Part shown: positions 17,677 to 27,400 of the stretch, in pieces
Numbering within the stretch: the first letter of the stretch is position 1
Layout of the letters: every line of letters starts with the position of its first letter
Assembly (NCBI GenBank): GCA_023397505.1
Contig: JAEWUC010000003.1
Span: forward strand, 124,001-188,000
DNA: 64,000 nucleotides
Direction: 5' to 3'
DNA from: Bacteroidota bacterium
Lineage (GTDB): Bacteria; Bacteroidota; Ignavibacteria; Ignavibacteriales; Melioribacteraceae
Translations under genes and position numbers: made by a program
Notes under the pieces: generated by a model
Told to the model about the DNA's origin: nothing
The model's database searches: none
What the model saw: only the letters and a program-made list of their open reading frames with translations

Positions 17677-18707
17677 ACTTTTTTCCTCACTGGAATTCTT
17701 TTTATATAAATATGATCTGACTGATTTTTTCTTAACGCAACAGTAGTTCCCCTAATTTCATATGCAGTCGGGTCACCGCCGAGACTGCGTAACTCCGCGC
17801 GAATTTTTGTGCCGGGTACAATTCCAAAATCGAGCATTCTTCTTCTTTGTTGTCCTCGAAGTGCGTGCGACATCCCGATTACTTCAGCTTCTTCTCCCAA
17901 ATTCATAGACGATAAAGTTTCAAAAGATTCCTGCACATTTTCTTTTTCCGAAATAGGAATTACAGTTATGTTCGATGCAAGTACCGGTGCAAGCAAACAT
18001 TCTTCTCCGTTGGCTTCAAAACGTATTCTGTCTTTTTTATTTTCTATAATTCTTATCTGCATTCCAGGGTGCAAACCTTGAGCAGATAATTGCGCATAAA
18101 TTTCCTTCGGCTCATCTTCAATATGAATAATCGTCGCAAATATTCCGTCTTCCAAACTATTTAGAAGTATCCCATTTGGAGAAGGCATCTCACCGGTTTC
18201 GCTTGGTATCGGATCGCCATGCGGATCACGCAAAGGATTTCCGAGTTTTGCAGCAAGATTCTTTGCTGTTTCTTCATCGGTTTGATGTTCTTTCTCTTCT
18301 GCAATTGAGTGCCATTCTGTTTCTTCAACACTTGTGTTATCGGCAAGATATAATTCCCATAACCTGTGAACACGAATCACTCTCAATGCGTACGACCGTC
18401 CCTTTGCGGTTAATTTAATTCTTGCGTTTTGCGATTGGACCAATCCTAACTCTTCAAGTCGCGAAATAAGTTTTGTACCGTCGTTTGCTTTAATTGCAAG
18501 ATTACCGAGCATACTGTTCAAGGAACAATCGAGTGAATTGTATTCGCAGTCGTATAAATGTTTTAGCGCGTCTTCTACAAGAACTCGCTCGGTTTGCGAT
18601 TTAATTTTCCGCCAGCGCGGTACAATGCCTTTGCCCGGTAGAAAGAAAATTAAAAGCACTATTATAGCTGCAAAAAAAACGATTAATGTTGTTACGGGAT
18701 CAACCAT
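17673..18707 (-). CDS. Membrane-anchored DtxR-like regulator fused to two FeoA domains
   Basis: A 344-residue fusion. A hydrophobic segment (about 6-24) is followed by a winged-helix and dimerisation region like the DtxR family (LRVIRVHRLWELYLAD, with DPHGDPIPS further on). Two FeoA/SH3-like domains follow at about 186-253 and 269-340. It resembles the soluble regulator encoded just upstream over most of the latter's length. It may tether metal sensing to the FeoB complex at the membrane. That mechanism is inference. Confidence 0.88.
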   Translation of the reverse strand: MVDPVTTLIVFFAAIIVLLIFFLPGKGIVPRWRKIKSQTERVLVEDALKHLYDCEYNSLDCSLNSMLGNLAIKANDGTKLISRLEELGLVQSQNARIKLTAKGRSYALRVIRVHRLWELYLADNTSVEETEWHSIAEEKEHQTDEETAKNLAAKLGNPLRDPHGDPIPSETGEMPSPNGILLNSLEDGIFATIIHIEDEPKEIYAQLSAQGLHPGMQIRIIENKKDRIRFEANGEECLLAPVLASNITVIPISEKENVQESFETLSSMNLGEEAEVIGMSHALRGQQRRRMLDFGIVPGTKIRAELRSLGGDPTAYEIRGTTVALRKNQSDHIYIKRIPVRKKV

Positions 18708-18714
18708 TTTTCCC

Positions 18715-19383
18715 TCACACTTTTTTAATTTCTTTTAGATAAATACTCTCGGAAATTTTTTGACTTACAGAAAGAGTTTTATCGTTAAATTTTATTGTGA
18801 ATGATTTATCAAAGTCAAGTTTATGAACAACTTCAAATTCGGTGTTTAACACTAATCCAACTTTTGAAAGATAATTTACCAATTCCTTATCGCCGTCGTC
18901 AACTTGCATTAATTTATAGAACGAATCTTCCGAAGCTTCGGATAGCGTAATGTATTGCTGAGATTCAGGTAACGTCCCGTTCTTTTTGGGAATTGGATGA
19001 CCATGTGGATCAAAATCCGGGAAACCGAGATACTCATCTATTCTATCAATTAATTTTTCAGAAGTATGATGTTCAAGAACTTCAGCTTGATCATGAACTT
19101 CGCTCCACGGTAAATCAAGTACTTTTATTAAAAACAATTCCCACAATCTGTGGCGGCGGATTACATTCAAAGCCATTTGCTCGCCAGTGCTCGTTAGTTC
19201 CATACCTTTATATTTTTCATACGTAACAAGGCCTTGCTTTGCTAATTTCTTTGCCATATCGCTTATTGCCGCATTCGATACCGATAATTCCTGTGCAAGT
19301 TTTACCGTATTTATACTTTCACCAAAAGCTTGGCTATAATTAAAAATCTTCTTTAAATAATTTTCTGTTGATATTGTTGACAT
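18715..19383 (-). CDS. DtxR/MntR-family metal-dependent repressor
   Basis: About 222 residues starting at MSTISTENYL; an in-frame start 10 codons earlier is possible but would run into the operator-like repeat. Winged helix at about 1-65, the dimerisation domain with VIRRHRLWELFLIKV and EVLEHHTSEKL supplying metal-ligand candidates, and a C-terminal SH3/FeoA-like domain. It heads the minus-strand iron operon, 7 bases before the membrane-anchored fusion gene. A perfect inverted repeat lies 22-37 bases upstream of its start. Confidence 0.92.
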   Translation of the reverse strand: MSTISTENYLKKIFNYSQAFGESINTVKLAQELSVSNAAISDMAKKLAKQGLVTYEKYKGMELTSTGEQMALNVIRRHRLWELFLIKVLDLPWSEVHDQAEVLEHHTSEKLIDRIDEYLGFPDFDPHGHPIPKKNGTLPESQQYITLSEASEDSFYKLMQVDDGDKELVNYLSKVGLVLNTEFEVVHKLDFDKSFTIKFNDKTLSVSQKISESIYLKEIKKV

Positions 19384-19404
19384 AGTGTATTTTTTTGATC
19401 CTAA

Positions 19405-19420
19405 TTTAAGCATACTTAAA
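19405..19420. promoter_or_regulatory. Perfect inverted repeat, candidate DtxR-type operator
   Basis: TTTAAG-CATA-CTTAAA is a perfect 6+6 inverted repeat 22-37 bases upstream of the regulator's ATG. A wider, overlapping pair, ATACTT (19412-19417) and AAGTAT (19431-19436), adds symmetry. Location and AT-rich palindromic form fit an autoregulatory metal-repressor site. Confidence 0.5.
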
Positions 19421-19574
19421 TATTATTGTCAAGTATATAAAATAATTTATTGCAAATTAGCTTAATCTTTTATTTGTGCATTAATTCAGGTCTATTATTA
19501 ATTCTTTCTGCAATAAATTTAGATCAATATTTAATGACCAGTTCATTTCCTTATGCACAATGACATAAAATTAT

Positions 19575-19582
19575 TATTTTTG
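19575..19582 (+). promoter_or_regulatory. TAnnTTTG-type promoter element before the Mrp gene
   Basis: TATTTTTG lies 22 bases before the mrp ATG at 19604. No clear -33 TTG is found at the right distance, so the assignment is tentative. Confidence 0.35.
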
Positions 19583-19603
19583 CACTCAAATTTTGGAGAT
19601 ATA

Positions 19604-20710
19604 ATGTCAATAATATCAGTTGAATCAGTGATAGATGCGCTTAGAAAAGTTAACGACCCGGATTTACATAAAGACTTGGTAACCTTAAATATGGTAAAGG
19701 ACGTAAAAATAAACGAAAAAGACGTTCTTGTAGTTGTTGAACTTACTACTCCGGCTTGCCCATTAAAAGATAAAATCCAGCAGGACTGTATCGATGCAAT
19801 TAAAGCAAGTAATCCGGAAATAAAAAATGTAACCGTAACGATGACCGCAAATGTTAAAGCTAATAATAACTCGGTTAAAAATTCAATTTTACCCGGAGTA
19901 AAAAACACGATTGCCGTTGCAAGCGGAAAAGGCGGAGTAGGTAAAAGCACGGTGGCTGTTAATCTTGCTGTTGCTTTGGCTTTAGATGGCGCTAAAGTAG
20001 GATTGATCGATGCGGATATTTATGGCCCAAGTGTTCCAATGATGCTTGGAATAAATGAACAGCCGAAAATTTATCAGGATACCGCTACAGCAAAAATGAT
20101 TCCGCTTGAAAATTATGGAATCAAAGTTATGTCGATTGGATTTTTAATCGAAGAAGACGCACCTGTAATTTGGCGCGGACCAATGGCAAGCGGCGCAATA
20201 AAACAATTTATGAGTGATGTAAATTGGGAAGAACTTGATTATCTTATTTTCGATTTACCTCCCGGCACCGGCGATATTCAATTAACACTTGTGCAGACAA
20301 TTCCGTTAACCGGTGCTGTTGTTGTTACAACTCCTCAGGAAGTTTCATTGATTGATGTTCGCAAAGCTATGGGCATGTTCAAGCGTGTGAACGTTCCGAT
20401 ACTTGGCATTGTCGAAAATATGAGCTATTTTATCGCACCCGATACGGGCAAAAAATATGATATTTTCGGAACCGGCGGCGGTGAAAAACTTGCTAAGGAA
20501 TTATCAGTTCCGCTTCTCGGCGCAATTCCAATTAATCAAATAATACGGGAAGGCGGCGATAAAGGAAAACCGGTTGTATTCTCTAAACCAGATTCCGATA
20601 ATGCAAAAACTATAATGGAAATAAGCAGAAACCTTGCAGCACAAATAAGCATCAATAATTTATCATCGTCATCAAGTAAAATTGAGATTGAACTTGATGG
20701 AGAGAATTAA
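19604..20710 (+). CDS. mrp: Mrp/ApbC-type iron-sulfur cluster carrier ATPase
   Basis: A 368-residue protein counted from the ATG preceded by GGAG (19595-19598). An earlier in-frame ATG at 19553 lacks a ribosome-binding site. An N-terminal DUF59/MIP18 domain (about 1-85, with the cysteine in TTPACPLKD) is followed by a P-loop ATPase with GKGGVGKST and DLPPGTGDIQLT. The usual C-terminal CxxC pair is not present. Likely role is [Fe-S] carrier together with the NifU-type protein 11 bases downstream. Confidence 0.92.
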   Translation: MSIISVESVIDALRKVNDPDLHKDLVTLNMVKDVKINEKDVLVVVELTTPACPLKDKIQQDCIDAIKASNPEIKNVTVTMTANVKANNNSVKNSILPGVKNTIAVASGKGGVGKSTVAVNLAVALALDGAKVGLIDADIYGPSVPMMLGINEQPKIYQDTATAKMIPLENYGIKVMSIGFLIEEDAPVIWRGPMASGAIKQFMSDVNWEELDYLIFDLPPGTGDIQLTLVQTIPLTGAVVVTTPQEVSLIDVRKAMGMFKRVNVPILGIVENMSYFIAPDTGKKYDIFGTGGGEKLAKELSVPLLGAIPINQIIREGGDKGKPVVFSKPDSDNAKTIMEISRNLAAQISINNLSSSSSKIEIELDGEN

Positions 20711-20721
20711 GAGGTAAAAAC

Positions 20722-20958
20722 ATGGATAATATTCTTTTCGAAAAAGTTGAAAAAGCATTGGAAACTATTAGACCCTATTTAAAAGCTGATGGCGGCGATG
20801 TTGAACTTGTAAAAGTTTCTACAGAAGGAATTGTTGAAGTAAAATTAACAGGCGCATGTGTTGACTGCCCAATGTCGCAAATGACGTTGCGGGCAGGTGT
20901 TGAACGCGCATTAATCAAAGAAGTACCCGGAATTAAAAGAGTTGAAGCTGTCAATTGA
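20722..20958 (+). CDS. NifU-like C-terminal domain protein (Fe-S scaffold/carrier)
   Basis: A 78-residue stand-alone NifU C-terminal domain with cysteines 46 and 49 (GACVDCPMS), which bind the cluster in a dimer. The start region KALETIRPYLKADGGDVELV is typical. It lies immediately after mrp. Its stop codon is inside the stem of a rho-independent terminator. Confidence 0.94.
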   Translation: MDNILFEKVEKALETIRPYLKADGGDVELVKVSTEGIVEVKLTGACVDCPMSQMTLRAGVERALIKEVPGIKRVEAVN

Positions 20959-20970
20959 CAGCTTTTTTTT
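20945..20970 (+). terminator. Terminator embedded in the 3' end of the NifU-like gene
   Basis: The perfect 20-base palindrome AAGCTGTCAATTGACAGCTT (20945-20964) is followed by a run of T to 20970. The TGA stop at 20956-20958 is inside it, so translating ribosomes may interfere with hairpin formation. tpiA starts only 26 bases beyond. Confidence 0.85.
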
Positions 20971-20995
20971 CATACATGAATGGAGTAAAAAACAA

Positions 20996-21754
20996 ATGAG
21001 AACAAAAGTAGTAGCTGGCAATTGGAAAATGAATAACGACCTCAACGGTTCGATTAGTTTGATTTCCGAAATTAAAAACGGATTAGCCGACAAAAATTTA
21101 AATGTAATTTCGATATTATGCCCGCCTTTCACATCATTGGAAACTACTAACGCATTACTGAAAGGATCCAAAATAAAACTCGGCGCACAAAATATGTACT
21201 TCGAAGAAAGCGGCGCTTTCACCGGGGAAATTTCTCCTTCCATGCTTAAAAGCGTTGGCTGCGAATATGTTATTCTCGGTCATTCCGAACGCAGAACAAT
21301 TTTCGGCGAGACAAATCAAACAATCAATCAAAAAATTAAAACCGCGGTTAAACATAGCATCAAACCAATCTTCTGTATCGGCGAAACTCTCGCAGAAAGA
21401 GAAAGCGGTGTTACATTCAAAGTTATTGAAACACAAGTGAAAGAAGGCTTGGCAGGATTTAGCGAAAGTGAACTTGTAAATTTAATTGTAGCATACGAAC
21501 CTGTTTGGGCAATTGGAACCGGAAGAAACGCTACACCGGAACAAGCTCAGGAAGTTCATAAATTTATCAGAGAACTTATTGCCAAAATGTACTCTGCAGC
21601 ATTCGCGGAAAAGTTAGTAATTCAATATGGCGGAAGTGTAAAACCCGATAATTCAAAAGAGTTGATGTCTCAACCTGATATTGACGGAGCTTTGGTTGGC
21701 GGCGCTTGCCTTAAAGCAGATTCATTTATCAAAATTATCGAATCTGCCGCATAA
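20996..21754 (+). CDS. tpiA: Triosephosphate isomerase
   Basis: A 252-residue TIM-barrel enzyme interconverting DHAP and glyceraldehyde 3-phosphate. VVAGNWKMN gives the substrate lysine, ILGHSERR the electrophilic histidine, and AYEPVWAIGTG the catalytic glutamate. The start with GGAG upstream is at 20996; an in-frame extension upstream runs through the terminator and is not used. Confidence 0.98.
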   Translation: MRTKVVAGNWKMNNDLNGSISLISEIKNGLADKNLNVISILCPPFTSLETTNALLKGSKIKLGAQNMYFEESGAFTGEISPSMLKSVGCEYVILGHSERRTIFGETNQTINQKIKTAVKHSIKPIFCIGETLAERESGVTFKVIETQVKEGLAGFSESELVNLIVAYEPVWAIGTGRNATPEQAQEVHKFIRELIAKMYSAAFAEKLVIQYGGSVKPDNSKELMSQPDIDGALVGGACLKADSFIKIIESAA

Positions 21755-21773
21755 GATTTTTTATTATTTTTTC

Positions 21774-21799
21774 GAAAACAGCGTTTTTACGCTGTTTTC
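21774..21799. terminator. Terminator after tpiA
   Basis: GAAAACAGCG (21774-21783) and CGCTGTTTTC (21790-21799) form a perfect 10-base stem with a TTTTTA loop. The stem is flanked by T-rich sequence upstream and A/T pairs at its base, so it may act in either direction. Confidence 0.65.
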
Positions 21800-21812
21800 A
21801 TCCTCTCAAAAG

Positions 21813-21844
21813 TTGTTACCCCCCCCTCTCATTTTGTATATTTG
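21813..21844 (+). promoter_or_regulatory. Bacteroidota-type promoter (TTG-N21-TATATTTG)
   Basis: TTG at 21813-21815 and TATATTTG at 21837-21844, 21 bases apart, match the -33/-7 consensus of Bacteroidota housekeeping promoters. The element lies just upstream of the glycoside-hydrolase-like gene and supports the ATG at 21874 over the TTG at 21856 as start. Confidence 0.6.
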
Positions 21845-21873
21845 AGGGTTTATTTTTGACAAATTTCCGTGAA

Positions 21874-24441
21874 ATGACAAACAACCAAAAATTTTTCTAC
21901 TCAATAGCATTTTTCTTCATCGCGGCACAAATATTTGCCCAGATAACTATTAAATCTCTTCCTATTAATAGCGAAATCATTGCCGATTCAAACTTTTCAG
22001 GCAGGAATTCTAAAAGAGAGATAAAGCAACTATCTGAAAACTGGAAAGTTTACAGCGAAAAAAATCCGGGAAATAAAATCAATACAACTGTCCCGGCTGT
22101 TTTTGACGGATACGAATCACTCGTTTATGAAACTTCCGTTTATTTAAGTGGCGAGGAAGCAAAAAACAAATCTATTAAACTTGTTTTTTTAGGCGTGAAT
22201 TATTCCTCCGAAATTTTATTAAACAATTACAGCATATTTAAAAGGGCAAGCGGTGAAATTCCTTTCGAGATTGAATTACCAAAAGATATTTTAAAACCCG
22301 GTGCGAAAAATAAAATTCAGATTAAAGTTAATTCAAAACTTAATTCGGATTATACAATCCCAGCATTGCAAAGATTTTTATTCCCTGCGCTTCAACGCGG
22401 AATTTCAAGAGATGTATTTATACAATTAGCAGCAAATACAAATATTTCAAAACTCGGCATAACAACAAAAGTTGATGAAAATTTCGCGAAAGGTAAAATC
22501 AATTTTTCGCTGACATTAAAGAATCTAAACAAGTTAAAAAAGAACTATGAAAATCCCGATCAATTATTTTTAAGAGTAAAGCTTAAACCAGCATTTATTG
22601 GCAGTACAGAACAAGGTTTCGAGTACATTATTAATGAAAACAACAAAGATGAAATAGAAACAAGTTTTTCGTTCGAAGTCCAAAATCCAACAACTTGGTC
22701 GCCTTCAACTCCAAATTATTATAATTGCGAAGTCCAGTTGAATTACGGACAACAATTAGTTGATTTGACGCAAAGAGAAATCAGTTTTACGAAATTATCC
22801 GTAAATGAGAATTCTCTTTCACTGAATAATCAATCATTAGAATTAAAAGGCACAACTTATTTCATTAATGAAACAATGCTTTTACAAACGAATGTTTATC
22901 AAAAAATTGAGAATGATCTTAAATTAATAAAGGAAACCGGTTTCAATGCGGTTAGATTTTCAAAAGCATATCCTCATCCATATGCTTTGACTGTATGCCA
23001 ACGAATTGGATTATTAGCATTAGTTGAACTTCCCATAAATTCCATTCCCGAAGAGATTTTGGAGATTTCGGATTTTCAACTTACCGTAAAAAGTAGGCTT
23101 AAAGAATTAGTAGATGACTATTCTAAATATTCAAACACCACAATTTATGGGCTCGGCGGGAGTTTTCTGCCCAATTCACAAATTACGGAAAATTTTCTTT
23201 CAAATATTGCATCACAAATTAAATTAAAAGGTTTCTCCACTTACGCATCATTCTATGGAATTCAAACCAACACAATAGAAAGCGTTGATTTATTCGGCAT
23301 TGAATTATTTGCTCGAACTTCCGACGACGCGGATGAATTTATTTCGGGAATCGATGAGGCAAAATATTTCATAAGCGAAATCAATTATCCAAAATATGTT
23401 GGAAGTGCAAACGGTTATCTTGTGCAAAATTCGGAAGAAGCTCAAGCAAAATTTCTTGAAAATATAATAGAGATTTCGAGAAGAAAAAATTTCTGCGGTT
23501 TTTTTGTGAATACTTTATTTAATTACTACGGGGATTATAATTCGCTTTATGCTTTTTCCGAAAACAATTCTTATGCTCTAGGTATTTTAGAGAATAAATC
23601 CTTGCAAAATTCCTTGCCTTACAAAGTCCTAAAATCAAAATTGTTAAATGAAGGAAAAGTTACAGTACCAATCGGCAGCCGCAAAGATGAAAACAAATTG
23701 ATATTCATTATTCTTGCTTTAGCACTGTCCGTTATCATGGCTGTATTAATAAACACGAAAAAGAAATTCAGAGAAGATTGCACACGCGCATTGATAAGGC
23801 CATATAATTTTTATGCCGATATCCGCGACCACAGAATTCTTTCAAGCATTCACACATTTATACTTCTCCTTGTGGAAACGGCCTCTGCCGCGCTATTCCT
23901 TGCGATAACTTTATACTATCTCCGGACAAATATTCTGCTTGAAAAGATTCTTTTGTCTTTTGGAGATGGAACAATCATCAACACGGTCAGTAATTTGGCA
24001 TGGCACCCCGAAAAAAGTTTTATTTACATTTTCGCCGCTCTTCTTATTAAAGTTGGATTCCTTACACTAGTAATTAAACTGGCTTCATTCTCCTTAAAAA
24101 TACGCGTTGAAACGTTAAGTATATTTTATTCTATTGTTTGGGCATTTCTTCCTTTTACGCTTTTACTTCCGGTTGAACTTATACTTTATAAAATTCTTGC
24201 TGCCTACGGCATAAACATTTATGCTTTAGTCTTTTTGATTGTTTTTTGGTTGTGGATTTTACAAAGAGTTATAAAAGGAATTCATGTTATTTTTGATGTG
24301 CGGCCTGCCCCTGTGTATTTTTATAGTTTGCTGACAATTATTTTAGTTCTGGGCGGAATTGTTTTTTATTATCAATTTACTAACAGTACAATCTATTATC
24401 TTAACAACGCAGTCAGGCAATATATTTCAATGTCATTTTAG
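21874..24441 (+). CDS. Glycoside hydrolase family 2-like protein fused to a multi-pass membrane domain; catalytic residues look lost
   Basis: About 855 residues. A signal peptide (IAFFFIAAQIFAQ) is followed by a GH2-like sugar-binding and beta-sandwich region, then a TIM-barrel-like region with ETGFNAVRFSKAYPHPYALTVCQRIG. At 23149-23163, where GH2 enzymes have the acid/base LGNE, this protein reads LGGS. From about 23700 onward there are six or so membrane helices resembling a Yip1-type domain. It is probably a carbohydrate- or protein-binding pseudoenzyme anchored in the inner membrane. I know of no function for this combination. Just upstream of smc. Confidence 0.7.
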   Translation: MTNNQKFFYSIAFFFIAAQIFAQITIKSLPINSEIIADSNFSGRNSKREIKQLSENWKVYSEKNPGNKINTTVPAVFDGYESLVYETSVYLSGEEAKNKSIKLVFLGVNYSSEILLNNYSIFKRASGEIPFEIELPKDILKPGAKNKIQIKVNSKLNSDYTIPALQRFLFPALQRGISRDVFIQLAANTNISKLGITTKVDENFAKGKINFSLTLKNLNKLKKNYENPDQLFLRVKLKPAFIGSTEQGFEYIINENNKDEIETSFSFEVQNPTTWSPSTPNYYNCEVQLNYGQQLVDLTQREISFTKLSVNENSLSLNNQSLELKGTTYFINETMLLQTNVYQKIENDLKLIKETGFNAVRFSKAYPHPYALTVCQRIGLLALVELPINSIPEEILEISDFQLTVKSRLKELVDDYSKYSNTTIYGLGGSFLPNSQITENFLSNIASQIKLKGFSTYASFYGIQTNTIESVDLFGIELFARTSDDADEFISGIDEAKYFISEINYPKYVGSANGYLVQNSEEAQAKFLENIIEISRRKNFCGFFVNTLFNYYGDYNSLYAFSENNSYALGILENKSLQNSLPYKVLKSKLLNEGKVTVPIGSRKDENKLIFIILALALSVIMAVLINTKKKFREDCTRALIRPYNFYADIRDHRILSSIHTFILLLVETASAALFLAITLYYLRTNILLEKILLSFGDGTIINTVSNLAWHPEKSFIYIFAALLIKVGFLTLVIKLASFSLKIRVETLSIFYSIVWAFLPFTLLLPVELILYKILAAYGINIYALVFLIVFWLWILQRVIKGIHVIFDVRPAPVYFYSLLTIILVLGGIVFYYQFTNSTIYYLNNAVRQYISMSF

Positions 24442-24449
24442 GTGAATAA

Positions 24450-27400
24450 TTGTTTCTATCAAAGTTAGAGATATTCGGTTTTAAGTCGTTTGCGAACCGC
24501 ACACCAATAGCATTCAACCGTGGTATTACGGGAATTGTTGGTCCAAACGGCTGCGGCAAAACAAATATCGTCGATGCTATTCGCTGGGCTTTGGGCGAAC
24601 AAAAATCCGCTACTCTACGCAGCGATAAAATGGAAAATGTAATCTTCAACGGTACTCGTGAAAAGAAACCTATGGGCATGTCTGAAGTATCTTTAACTTT
24701 AGTGAACGATCAAGGAATTTTACCCACAGAATATTCTGAAGTTACAATTACACGCAGAATTTTTAGATCCGGTGAAAGCGAATATTTATTAAACAAAAAC
24801 GTCTGCCGTTTAAAAGACATTACTAATCTCTTCATGGATACTGGAATGGGCACAAATGCTTATTCTGTTATCGAATTGAAAATGATTGAAACAATTTTAA
24901 GCAGTAAAGCCGAAGAAAGACGAAAACTTTTTGAAGAAGCCGCCGGCGTTAACAAATACAAATTACGCAGAAGATTATCCCTCAAAAAACTTGATGAAGT
25001 AAAAGCCGATTTAACGCGCGTTAACGATATAGTTTCCGAAGTTGAAAAAACAGTGCGTTCATTGGAAAGACAAGCAAAACGAGCCGACCAATACACGCAA
25101 ATTCAATCTTCTTTGCGCGAAAAGGAAATTGATCTTGCAGAACGGGAGTTCGCCCTTTACAACGAGAAGAAAGAATCTCTGAAAAATGAAATCATTTCCT
25201 TAACATCAGGTAAAGATGAAATTGATGTTGACATTAGGAAAATAGAAAATGAGTTAATTGTTTACAGAGCTCAAATCAATTCTATTGAAGCTGAACTAAA
25301 ACAAAAGCGCGAAGAACTTTTGGCAAATACAAACCAGCTTCATCAGACTCAAAAAAACATTTCGGTATCCGAAGAAAAATTAAATTCATTCGTTAGGAAT
25401 CACGAGCGGCTTGAAAAAGAAATTGAAGAATTGAAAGAGCAGCTTGAAGAAAATGAAATTACTATCGAGCAAAATAAATCCGATTTAATTACTCTCAATC
25501 AACGACTTGAGCAGAAGTCGGTTGACATTTCCGGCAACGAAATATCGATACAAGATAAACGAGAGGATATTAATCAAAAGAGAAATTCATTAAAGCAGCA
25601 CATCGAAGAGCGCTTTAATCTTTTAAAAGAAATTTCGCAAAAAGAAAATTACACCGCTTCTTTGAAGAAAGAAGTGAACACGCATAACGCCAACATGGAA
25701 AAGCTAAATCATAAGATCCAAAACATTACAAATATGATAGCAAAAACTGTTGGTTTTATTGAGGAACTTACCAATGAACAATCGGCTGCCGAGAAAAAAT
25801 TAAATGAAACGGGATTGCTTTTAACTTTGCGAGAAACCGAGAAATCTGAACTTGAACGCGAGTTGAATGACTTGAAGGGTAAAGAAATTGAAGAAAAAAC
25901 TTTGCTTAATGGTTTGAAAGAAAAAATCGAATTTCTTCAAACACTTCTCGCCAATCTCGAAGGCATATCCAAAGGTACAAAGAATTTAATTGAGAACAAT
26001 GACTGGTCGCAAAATCAAAAAAATATTTTTGCGGATGCTGGAAATGCACAGGAAGAGTTCAAATTTGCACTAGAAGCTGCATTAAAATCCATATTGAATA
26101 ATCTTCTAATCGACAGTACAAAAGACCTTGAAAGCGCGATCGAATATTTAAGAAACAACGACCTCGGTAAAGCTTCATTCTACCTTTTGAGAAATGCAAC
26201 CGAGCGGAAGAAATCAATTTTAGAAAAGATTTCCGACTTTAATTTTAAACGAAAAATTAAGAAACTAGAAAAGGAAATCAGCTTTATCGGCTGGGCAAAA
26301 GATTACGTTGAAACGGATTCATCGCTTAAAGCATATTTTGATCAAGCATTAACTTCCGTTGCGATTACAAAAGATTTAAATTCTGCCATTGCGCTCGGCG
26401 AACTCTATCCCGAATTTAATTTTGCAACCCTCGAAGGCGACATTATTCAAAGTAACGGGATTATAGAAGCCGGTTCTTTGCCTAAACAGGATGAAACATT
26501 ATTCGGACGCAGGCAGCTTCTTGAAAATTTTAAAAAAGAATTTCCAAAACATGAATCGAATATTGCCAAATTAAAAATTCAAATTGCCGAAACCGAAGAA
26601 AAGATTTTAAGTATCGATCTAAAGAATCTGTCCGACAGCGAAAAACTCATTGCCAACGACATCGCAAATATTGAAAAACAAATTTCCCAGCTTGAATTCG
26701 AGAAGAAAAAAGGCGATGAAGAAATAATTAATGCACAGAGAGAAATTCAAGAGCTTGTTGACAAATCACGCCTTATAGATTCACAGGTTAACGAGGTTAA
26801 TTCGCAGACCGATGAGTTAAAAAACCAGTTGACCGAGTTAAATAAATTTATCACCAATCAAGAAAAAGATAATCGTGCTCTAGAAAATGAATTTAATGCT
26901 TTAGTTGAATCTCACAACGAAAGCAAACTTGAGCTTGAAAGAATAAAAGGGCAAATAAACAATACAAACGACTCGATCGAAAGATCGGAGAATAATAGGG
27001 TTACAATTAAAAACGGCATTGAGAAAAGACAAAACGATATTGTCTCAAACGAATCTGAAACAAATATTCTTAGAGAAATAATTGAAAGTACTAAGGATGA
27101 ACTTTTCGATATTAACGAAACACATGATAAACTTTTAAAAGAAGAAAGTGAAATTGACGGTAGTTTAAAAGCAATTAAGCAAGAAGCGTCAAAGTACGAA
27201 CGTGAATTGAACGAACTTCGCAACAAACGCCAGGAAGTTTCGGACAACATCCACTCACTCGATATAAAAGAAAATGAAGTTAATTTTAAACTTGAGACCG
27301 TCGTCCAGCATATAAAGGAAAATTATTCGATCGATCTCGACTTCAAGCAATTTGAGGACCTTCATACATTCAACTATGATGAAGTAACAAAAGAAGTCCA

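Noticed and set aside
20942..20995. Upstream extension of tpiA by 18 codons
   Set aside because: It would start with TTG-type initiation inside a terminator stem. The ATG at 20996 has a good ribosome-binding site and matches the family N-terminus.
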